Below are positions 58,027 through 64,000 of a stretch of DNA of 64,000 bases, one piece after another. Both the position numbers and the translations under genes were made by a program. Source of the stretch: Arthrobacter sp. AZCC_0090 (GTDB taxonomy: Bacteria > Actinomycetota > Actinomycetes > Actinomycetales > Micrococcaceae). The stretch covers positions 53,640 through 117,639 of the forward strand of contig NZ_JACHEE010000015.1 in assembly GCF_014207375.1 (NCBI RefSeq), given 5' to 3'. Position 1 is the stretch's first letter; each line of letters opens with the position of its first letter. The notes beneath the pieces were generated by a model that saw only the letters and a program-made list of their open reading frames with translations, was not told the origin of the DNA and did no database searches.

Positions 58027-59679
58027 ATGTCCAAAGCCACGCCCGTCCGGGCAGCCGGTGAGGTCCTGACGCACCGTCAGACGCTCACCGTCATGGTGGG
58101 CCTCATGCTCGGCATGTTCCTGTCCTCCCTGGATCAGACCATCGTGTCCACGTCCATTTACACGATCGCCAACGATCTCGATGGCCTGTCCTTGCAGGCG
58201 TGGGCCACCACGGCGTACCTCATCACGTCCACGGTGAGCACTCCGCTGTACGGCAAGCTGAGCGACATCTTCGGCCGCCGCCCGCTCTACTTGGCTGCGA
58301 TCCTGATCTTCCTGGCCGGCTCTTTGTACGCCGGTTCCGTACATTCCATGACCGAGCTCGCCATCGCCCGCGGCATCCAGGGCATGGGCGCCGGCGGTCT
58401 GCTGGCCCTCGCTCTGACGATCATCGGCGACATCGTTGCCCTGAAGGATCGTGCGAAGTACCAGGGCTACTTCATGTCCGTCTTTGGCGTTTCCTCGGTG
58501 CTGGGTCCCGTGGTTGGCGGCGCTTTCGCCGGCTCGTCCAACATCCTCGGCTTCGACGGCTGGCGCTGGGTCTTCTTCATCAACCTGCCCATAGGCTTGG
58601 CCGCCTTGGCCGTGGTCTTCTTCTTCCTGCACCTGCCCGCGAAGCACGTCAAGCAGAAGATCGACTACTGGGGTGCGGCAGCCATCACCCTGGCAATCGT
58701 GCCATTGCTGCTTGTCGCCGAACAAGGCCGCAGCTGGGGCTGGACCTCCGTGAACTCGTGGATCTGCTACGGTTTGGGCGTCGTAGGCATCGTCGCGTTC
58801 CTGCTGGTTGAGAGGCGTGCCGGCGACTACGCGCTGATCCCCCTGCGCCTCTTCAAGAACATCACTTTCGGACTTTCATCCCTGCTCAACTTCATCATCG
58901 GTATCGGCATGTTCGGGGCCATCGCGATGCTCCCGATGTACTTGCAGCTAGTCAAGGGCCTCACCCCCACGGAGGCCGGTCTCATGATGATCACCTTCAC
59001 GGTGGGTATCCTCTTCGGTTCCATTACAGCGGGACGGACCATCTCGGCGTCGGGCGTTTTCCGGATCTTCCCCATCCTGGGCACGGCTATCCTCACCGCC
59101 GCGGCCATCGTCATGGGACTCTCGCTCGGGGTGGACACCGGGCTGTGGGTTCCCGGCCTGATCGCCGTGTTTTTCGGCATGGGCCTGGGCTTCTGCATGC
59201 AGCCGCTCACGCTCGCCATGCAAGTTTCCGTACCGCCGAAGGACATGGGCGTGGGCACCTCCACCGCAGCGTTCTTCCGTTCCATGGGCGGCGCCGTGGG
59301 TACCGCAGTGTTCATCTCGATGCTCTTCAGCCTGGCAGCCGACAAGATCGCCTCGGGCATGAAGGACGCCATCAGGAACCCCGACTATCTCAAGGTGCTC
59401 AAGGATCCTGCCGTTGCCGGGGACCCCGCGAACGCCAAGCTGTACGACTTCTTCAAGAACGGCGCCAGCAACGATTCGCTGAATGACACCAGCTGGCTGC
59501 ACCACGCCAACCCGGTGCTCACCCGGCCCATCACCGAGGGATTCGCGCAGTCGATCGATACCGTGATGCTCACGGCAGCGGCACTGACCGGCCTCGCGTT
59601 CCTCATCAGCTTCGCCTTGCCGAACAAGAAGCTGACGGACCCAAAGGCCGCAGCGAAGGAATCCGTCTCCGCGCACTAG
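58027..59679 (+). CDS. DHA2-family MFS drug exporter (EmrB/QacA type)
   Basis: 550 residues, 14 helices. LGMFLSSLDQTIVSTSIYTI carries the D-x-T motif of helix 1; TPLYGKLSDIFGRRPLYLAA is motif A; ARGIQGMGAGGLLALALTII and SVLGPVVGGAFA match motifs B and C. Exports drugs or toxic metabolites with proton uptake. GGAG precedes the ATG. The palindrome upstream points to ligand-controlled expression. Confidence 0.9.
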   Translation: MSKATPVRAAGEVLTHRQTLTVMVGLMLGMFLSSLDQTIVSTSIYTIANDLDGLSLQAWATTAYLITSTVSTPLYGKLSDIFGRRPLYLAAILIFLAGSLYAGSVHSMTELAIARGIQGMGAGGLLALALTIIGDIVALKDRAKYQGYFMSVFGVSSVLGPVVGGAFAGSSNILGFDGWRWVFFINLPIGLAALAVVFFFLHLPAKHVKQKIDYWGAAAITLAIVPLLLVAEQGRSWGWTSVNSWICYGLGVVGIVAFLLVERRAGDYALIPLRLFKNITFGLSSLLNFIIGIGMFGAIAMLPMYLQLVKGLTPTEAGLMMITFTVGILFGSITAGRTISASGVFRIFPILGTAILTAAAIVMGLSLGVDTGLWVPGLIAVFFGMGLGFCMQPLTLAMQVSVPPKDMGVGTSTAAFFRSMGGAVGTAVFISMLFSLAADKIASGMKDAIRNPDYLKVLKDPAVAGDPANAKLYDFFKNGASNDSLNDTSWLHHANPVLTRPITEGFAQSIDTVMLTAAALTGLAFLISFALPNKKLTDPKAAAKESVSAH

Positions 59680-59695
59680 GTTCGGATCGCGTCAC

Positions 59696-59722
59696 GGCAG
59701 GCAGTCTTTTGGACTGCCTGCC
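59696..59722. terminator. Hairpin terminator between convergent transporter genes
   Basis: GGCAGGCAGTC and GACTGCCTGCC pair perfectly around TTTTG. It lies 17 bases after the DHA2 stop and may serve both directions. Confidence 0.8.
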
Positions 59723-59824
59723 GTTGCCGTTTCCAGTGTTCGCGCGGCGGAGTGCCCGACGGCGACGCGAAAGTTTGCGTGGCGTGACGGCGCCGCTGGA
59801 CCGCTACTTGGGAGGTATTGCTGG

Positions 59825-61051
59825 TTATACGAGGTGCGGTTCGTGCGACTTCAGGAAGCGGCGGCCGCCCACGGCAACCAGGATCGCGAACGCCAGGGCG
59901 ACCGCCGCGGCGAAGAACGGAACCTGCGGGCCGAAGTGCTCGCCCAACTGCGCAGCGACGAATGGAGCCAGCGCGCCGCCCATCCAGCGCACAAAGTTGT
60001 AGCCGGCCGAAGCCACGGGACGCGGCGAATCGGAAACTTCCATGGCCAGTTCGGTGTAGAGCGTGTTGTTGATGCCCAGCAGGGCGCCCGCCACAATGAC
60101 GAGCACGACGACGGCAGTCACCGAGTGCCCCGCGGCCAGTCCCAGCCCGACGAGGTCCAGCAAGAGGGCCCCGAGTGTGCCGACCAGAACGTTGGTGGTG
60201 CCGAAGCGACGCTGCAGCACGGGTGCCACAAAGACCGAGAATACGGCCACGGCCACGCCCCAACCGAAGAACACAGCGCCGATACCGTAGGCATCCATCC
60301 CCAGGATGAACGGGGTGAAGGCCAGGATGGTGAAGAAGCCGTAGTTGTAGAACAGCGCGCTGGCAGCGGTGGTGCGAAGGCCCTTGTGGCCCAGGGCAAG
60401 GAGCGGGTCACGCAGCCGTGCCTTCGTGGACGGAGCCGGGGTTTTGGGCAGGAGGGCCAGCAAGGCGATGAAGGAAACAGCCATGAGGACCGCGGTGCCG
60501 AAGAACGGTGCACGCCACTGCCAGCCGCCCAGGAGTGCTCCGAGCAGTGGGCCGAGAGAAATGCCCAGGCCGAGGGCGGCCTCGTACAGAATGATCGCGG
60601 TTCCGGTTCCGCCGCTCGCGACGCCGACAATCACGGCAAGGGCGGTGGCCACGAAGAGTGCGTTACCGAGTCCCCAACCGGCGCGGAATCCGACCAGCTC
60701 ACCCACGCTACCGGACAAGCCGGACAGCGACGCGAAGACGACAATCAGGGCCAGTCCGATCATGAGCGTCTTCTTGCCGCCGATCCGCGAAGAGACGAAT
60801 CCGGTCACGAGCATCGCGACGGCGGTCACCAGGAAGTAGCTCGTGAAGAGCAGCGACACTTGGCTGGGGCTGGCCTGGAGGTTCTTGGCGATGGCCGGCA
60901 GGATCGGGTCCACCAAGCCGATGCCCATGAAGGCGAAGACGGCGGCAATCGCCGTGGCCCACACAGCCCGGGGCTGCTTGAGGAACGAAGCCTTCTCGGC
61001 CTCGAGGGTTTCTTCCGCTGGCTGCAGTTGCTCTGCGAGCTGGCCTTTCAT
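59825..61051 (-). CDS. MFS transporter (EmrD/CmlA-like, 12 TM)
   Basis: 408 residues. FMGIGLVDPILPAIAKNLQA, MLVTGFVSSRIGGKKTLMIG (motif A), LFVATALAVIVGVASGGTGT, YEAALGLGISLGPLLGALLG. This resembles the ACDE-type efflux proteins common in Arthrobacter and Streptomyces. It follows the MarR gene after a 34-base gap (AGGAG before the ATG), so the regulator and exporter form one operon. Confidence 0.88.
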   Translation of the reverse strand: MKGQLAEQLQPAEETLEAEKASFLKQPRAVWATAIAAVFAFMGIGLVDPILPAIAKNLQASPSQVSLLFTSYFLVTAVAMLVTGFVSSRIGGKKTLMIGLALIVVFASLSGLSGSVGELVGFRAGWGLGNALFVATALAVIVGVASGGTGTAIILYEAALGLGISLGPLLGALLGGWQWRAPFFGTAVLMAVSFIALLALLPKTPAPSTKARLRDPLLALGHKGLRTTAASALFYNYGFFTILAFTPFILGMDAYGIGAVFFGWGVAVAVFSVFVAPVLQRRFGTTNVLVGTLGALLLDLVGLGLAAGHSVTAVVVLVIVAGALLGINNTLYTELAMEVSDSPRPVASAGYNFVRWMGGALAPFVAAQLGEHFGPQVPFFAAAVALAFAILVAVGGRRFLKSHEPHLV

Positions 61052-61085
61052 GGACTGCTCTCCTAGTTTTGGGTTGTTGGCTTGT

Positions 61086-61532
61086 TCAGTTCTGGACTGA
61101 GTTGTTGATCTTGTCGAACACCGGGAGGGCGGCCTCCACCGCGTCGCGTTCCTCTTGGCTTAGGGTTCCAAGGATCCCGGCGATGTATTGGTTGCGGCGG
61201 CGGTCTGCGTTCTCGACGGCGGCACGCCCCGCCGCAGTCGCGGCGACGCGGACAGCGCGGGAGTCATCCGGGTCCGCTTCACGCTTGACCAGGCCTGCTC
61301 GCTCGAGCTTGATGATCTGCTCCGTGGCGCTAGGGACCTTGACCCCAAGGTTCCGGGCAATCCCTCCGACGCGGGCACCGCCGTCGAGCGCCATTTTGAG
61401 GACGCCGAGCTGTGCCGAGCTGAGTTGCTCCTCGGAATCCAGGCGGCGCATCACGTAGACAATCTGCCGCAAGGCTTCCCGAAAGGATTGGGCGAGGGCA
61501 AGGAGCGCATCGTCAGCTTGATTGATGTTCAT
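61086..61532 (-). CDS. MarR-family repressor
   Basis: 148 residues. Winged helix: QLSSAQLGVLKMALDGGARV, GGIARNLGVKVPSATEQIIK, LERAGLVKREADPDDSRAVR, the last with the D-x-R wing. The ATG has no ribosome site; TTGATA, 18 bases and TAGGAT place transcription start almost at the ATG, so the mRNA is probably leaderless. The palindrome covering the promoter implies self-repression of the marR-MFS operon. Confidence 0.9.
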   Translation of the reverse strand: MNINQADDALLALAQSFREALRQIVYVMRRLDSEEQLSSAQLGVLKMALDGGARVGGIARNLGVKVPSATEQIIKLERAGLVKREADPDDSRAVRVAATAAGRAAVENADRRRNQYIAGILGTLSQEERDAVEAALPVFDKINNSVQN

Positions 61533-61567
61533 ATTTAGGTATCCTAACAGTTAGGTTACCTAAATAT
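61531..61567. promoter_or_regulatory. MarR operator, nested palindrome over the promoter
   Basis: ATATTTAGGTA (61531-61541) and TACCTAAATAT (61557-61567) are perfect 11-base arms, with an inner CCTAAC-A-GTTAGG palindrome. The outer arm overlaps the marR start codon. Confidence 0.85.
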
Positions 61568-61598
61568 CAAGGGATGCGTGACCCATTGGCTTGGCTCA

Positions 61599-61613
61599 GG
61601 CCCGCTTCGGGCC
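61599..61613 (-). terminator. Short hairpin after the GNAT gene
   Basis: GGCCCG, CTT loop, CGGGCC, just beyond the GNAT stop at 61621. Weak U-tract. Confidence 0.5.
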
Positions 61614-61620
61614 GCCTTGG

Positions 61621-62124
61621 CTACAGCGCCAGCTTCATTCCCTCGTGACTGGCCACGAAACCAAGCCGCTCGTAGAAGCGATGGGCATCCTTGCGCGATT
61701 TGTCACTGGTGAGCTGGACCATGGTGCAACCACGGCTCCTGGCCTCCTCGATGGCCCACTGCATCATTGCGGCACCGACGCCATGATCCCGCAACTCGGC
61801 GGCGACGCGTACGGCCTCGATCTGGCAGCGGAGCGAGCCCTTCCGCGCCAAGCCCGGGATGAAGCTCAGCTGGAATGTTGCTACGCAGGCGCCGTTCAAG
61901 TGGCCCACCACCAACAACTGGGCGGGATCCTCGTTGATCTGCTGGAATGCCTGCAAGTAGGGCCCGACATCCTCGGCGTTTTCGCGGGAGCTGCCCAACT
62001 GATCGGCTGCGAGCAATCGCAGAATGGCGGGGAGGTCTTCCCAATGGGCGCGGCGGAGCGTGAAGACTCCTTCGTCCAGAACCATGCTCAACAGCGGCTT
62101 CACTCCTGGATTTGCGTGACTCAT
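61621..62124 (-). CDS. GNAT-family N-acetyltransferase
   Basis: 167 residues from ATG 62124 (62085 is an alternative). LRRAHWEDLPAILRLLAADQ opens the domain; CQIEAVRVAAELRDHGVGAA with R-x-x-G-x-G/A as the acetyl-CoA loop; QLTSDKSRKDAHRFYERLGF is the usual end. No clear ribosome site. Such short enzymes acetylate small amines or protein N-termini; the substrate is unknown. Confidence 0.82.
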   Translation of the reverse strand: MSHANPGVKPLLSMVLDEGVFTLRRAHWEDLPAILRLLAADQLGSSRENAEDVGPYLQAFQQINEDPAQLLVVGHLNGACVATFQLSFIPGLARKGSLRCQIEAVRVAAELRDHGVGAAMMQWAIEEARSRGCTMVQLTSDKSRKDAHRFYERLGFVASHEGMKLAL

Positions 62125-62283
62125 AACACTAGCCTGACACAAGCTGGCGGCTTCGTTTTACGAGTGTTCATGAATTTCGAGTGAAACGTTCAATCACAAT
62201 TTCTTGGATGGTTCGCGCTACTTTGGACTAGCAGATTTGTTAGCCACGTCACCATTGCGGCGAATCACCCAAAGGATGCACAT

Positions 62284-63756
62284 ATGTCTGACCAGACAAC
62301 CACGGGGCAACGCACTGCCTCCAGCAAAGACAGCGAGCCACACCTGGCGCGCTCACTGAGCAACCGCCACATCCAGTTGCTCGCCATTGGCGGCGCCATC
62401 GGCACGGGCCTGTTCATGGGCTCCGGAAAGACCATCTCCGTGGCCGGCCCGTCCGTGATCTTCGTGTACATGATCATCGGCTTCATGCTGTTCTTCGTCA
62501 TGCGCGCCATGGGCCAGCTCCTGCTATCCAACCTGAACTACAAGTCCTTCAGCGACTTCGCCGGAGACCTCCTTGGTCCTTGGGCAGGCTTCTTCACCGG
62601 CTGGACCTACTGGTTCTGCTGGGTAGTGACCGGGGTGGCCGACGTCATCGCCATCGCCGGCTACGCCAATGAGCTCTGGCCGGGCGTCCCGCTCTGGATT
62701 CCGGGCCTCGCGACCATCGCCATCCTGCTCCTCCTGAACCTCCCCACGGTGAAGGCCTTCGGCGAGACGGAATTCTGGTTTGCCCTCATCAAGATCATCG
62801 CGATCGCCGCTTTGATCATTGTTGGCATCGTGATGATCTCCACCGGTTTCACGTCCGACGCCGGAGCCGCGAGCTTCACCAACCTCTGGAGCCACGGCGG
62901 GTTCTTCCCCAAGGAATTCATGGGCTTCGTGGCCGGTTTCCAGATTGCGGTCTTCGCGTTCGTGGGCATCGAACTGGTCGGCACCGCCGCGGCCGAGACC
63001 AAGAACCCGGAGCACAACCTGCCCCGCGCCATCAACGCCATCCCCGTCCGCGTCATGCTCTTCTACGTCGGCGCCCTCATCATCCTGATGTCTGTTATCC
63101 CGTGGACCGAGTTCAAGGCAGGCCACAGCCCGTTCATCGCCATGTTCTCCTTGGCTGGCTTGGGCATCGCGGCCACCGTGGTGAACCTCGTGGTCCTGAC
63201 CTCTGCCATGTCCTCGGCCAACTCCGGCATCTACTCGACCTCGCGCATGGTGTTCGGCCTGGCGAACGACGGCGATGCCCCCAAGGTGTTCGGCCGTCTG
63301 TCCAGCCGCAAGGTTCCGCAGAATGCCTTGTTCCTATCCTGCGTGCTGCTGCTGGGCGGCGTCGCCCTGCTCTACGCGGGCAAGGACATCGGCGCAGCGT
63401 TCGACATGGTTACCACCGTGTCCGCCGTCTGCTTCATGTTCGTCTGGTCCATCATCCTTGCCAGCTACCTTGTGTTCCGCAAGCGCCGGCCCCACTTGCA
63501 CGAGGCGTCGACGTTCAAGATGCCCGGCGGGATCGTGATGGTGTGGGTGGTCTTCGCGTTCTTCGCCTTCCTGGTCTGGGCCCTGACGACGCAGCCGGAC
63601 ACCCTCACGGCCCTGCTTGTGACCCCCATCTGGTTCGCCATCCTGGCCGTGGCCTACGCCCTGGTCCGGAAGTCGCCGCTGCACCAGGCCCGGGTGGCCG
63701 AATGGAAAGCCATGGCCGAAACCGAAACGACCGCCGTCGAAGCCGCCACACGCTAG
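62284..63756 (+). CDS. cycA: Amino acid permease, CycA-like (D-serine/D-alanine/glycine)
   Basis: 490 residues, 12 helices, APC superfamily. SLSNRHIQLLAIGGAIGTGL then FMGSGKTISVAGPSVIF is almost the CycA signature; YWFCWVVTGVADVIAIAGY, FVGIELVGTAAAETKNPEHN and SANSGIYSTSRMVFGLANDG follow. It imports glycine, D-alanine and D-serine with protons. CAAAGGATG provides a ribosome site. No riboswitch is visible in the 160-base leader. Confidence 0.88.
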   Translation: MSDQTTTGQRTASSKDSEPHLARSLSNRHIQLLAIGGAIGTGLFMGSGKTISVAGPSVIFVYMIIGFMLFFVMRAMGQLLLSNLNYKSFSDFAGDLLGPWAGFFTGWTYWFCWVVTGVADVIAIAGYANELWPGVPLWIPGLATIAILLLLNLPTVKAFGETEFWFALIKIIAIAALIIVGIVMISTGFTSDAGAASFTNLWSHGGFFPKEFMGFVAGFQIAVFAFVGIELVGTAAAETKNPEHNLPRAINAIPVRVMLFYVGALIILMSVIPWTEFKAGHSPFIAMFSLAGLGIAATVVNLVVLTSAMSSANSGIYSTSRMVFGLANDGDAPKVFGRLSSRKVPQNALFLSCVLLLGGVALLYAGKDIGAAFDMVTTVSAVCFMFVWSIILASYLVFRKRRPHLHEASTFKMPGGIVMVWVVFAFFAFLVWALTTQPDTLTALLVTPIWFAILAVAYALVRKSPLHQARVAEWKAMAETETTAVEAATR

Positions 63757-63772
63757 ACCCTTCCCCCACCCG

Positions 63773-63902
63773 GCGCTCGCTCACATATAGCGGCCATTTT
63801 CCCGACCCTCCTGCACTTTTGTGGGCCCAAACCGAAACCCTCCATCACATCTTTTTTGTGCAGGAGGGTTTCGGGTTTCCCCGCCAAAGGTGAGCGGGCG
63901 TT
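63773..63902. repeat. Dispersed palindrome family with alternative hairpins after cycA
   Basis: GCGCTCGCTCACATATAGCG begins here and GTGAGCGGGCGTTTG (63890-63904) pairs with it; this is the element of 53517-53605. Inside, GACCCTCCTGCAC can pair with GTGCAGGAGGGTTTC, while CCGAAACCCTCC can pair with GGAGGGTTTCGG using the same right arm, so the two hairpins exclude each other. It probably includes the cycA terminator. Confidence 0.55.
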
Positions 63903-63914
63903 TGGGGCGGGTTC

Positions 63915-64000
63915 AGGGGGTCGTTGCAACACCTGAGTGATTGGTGGGTGTTGTGGTGGGTGTTGGTCGGCCTGAGGTGTTGCGTGAGGTTGTGCGGGTG
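63915..64000 (+). mobile_element. Possible left end of an IS30-like insertion sequence (cut by the window edge)
   Basis: GGGGGTCGTTGCAACACC resembles a terminal inverted repeat of actinobacterial insertion sequences. A frame opening at about 63952 (VGVGRPEVLREVVRV) resembles the N-terminus of IS30 transposases and runs off the edge. The G/T-rich strand differs sharply from the genes before it. Confidence 0.35.

Noticed and set aside
59834..61066. 410-codon plus-strand frame opposite the MFS gene
   Set aside because: Low-complexity E/D/R/G composition and no family; the minus strand has a clear 12-helix transporter.
62125..62283. Possible glycine riboswitch before the CycA-like permease
   Set aside because: The leader lacks the tandem conserved cores and stems of that riboswitch; only a ribosome site is seen.

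Overview
The window is high-GC DNA from an actinobacterium, most likely an Arthrobacter, Paenarthrobacter or Pseudarthrobacter relative. This is inferred from codon use, frequent GTG/TTG starts, Tat-exported enzymes, a MalFG-type sugar importer with no ATPase gene of its own, and the mix of MHS, DHA2 and LysE transporters with Lrp, TetR and MarR regulators. I see no tRNA, rRNA or CRISPR array.

Region 1 (1-26905) is an accessory glycan-degradation island. On the minus strand lie a GH95-type alpha-L-fucosidase running off the left edge, the remnants of a second GH95-like gene with a discoidin domain, a secreted TIM-barrel protein, a Tat-exported clan GH-A-like glycosidase with a binding module, a secreted beta-helix protein and a Tat-exported PL8 lyase (hyaluronan/chondroitin AC/xanthan lyase family). 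The centre holds a sugar isomerase/epimerase-like protein, a Gfo/Idh/MocA oxidoreductase, a GntR-headed LacI-type regulator and a divergent sugar ABC importer. Then come a large beta-helix glycosidase with two copies of an accessory module, a 2.3 kb decay zone (cut-off Tat leader, truncated histidine kinase, IS110 remnant), a 969-residue Tat-exported GH95-like enzyme, a fragment of L-fuconate dehydratase, and an intact FAH-hydrolase/SDR pair expected to finish the non-phosphorylative L-fucose pathway. An 11-bp palindrome (ACATCNGATGT) recurs upstream of the fucose genes and the two large glycosidases. A different motif links the lyase to the importer and its regulator. The inferred target is an acidic (uronate-containing), fucosylated polysaccharide.

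Region 2 (26924-38316) is mostly core or variable-core: TetR plus flavoprotein monooxygenase with a clear operator, a GNAT-AAA+ ATPase fusion, a 7-TM protein resembling transmembrane terpene cyclases followed by LtrA, a HipBA toxin-antitoxin pair with tandem upstream repeats, a frameshifted small gene, an HD hydrolase, a beta-lactamase-fold hydrolase, a quinone oxidoreductase, glutamyl-Q tRNA(Asp) synthetase and a small cold-shock-like protein.

Region 3 (38572-46917) is a catabolic cluster: TetR, aminotransferase, SDR, PxpC/B/A, an MHS symporter and an RraA-like lyase on the minus strand, with a divergent Lrp-type regulator. The two transcripts begin with the same 21-bp element at equal distance from a -35 box.

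Region 4 (47026-64000) has a broken WXG100 gene with a lipoprotein, an Lrp/LysE export pair, a TPR-like protein, DUF4383, a NarL-type two-component system, malic enzyme, TetR, several MFS transporters, RraA, a MarR-MFS operon with an operator over a probably leaderless start, a GNAT enzyme, a CycA-like permease, and at the right edge what may be the end of an IS30-like element.
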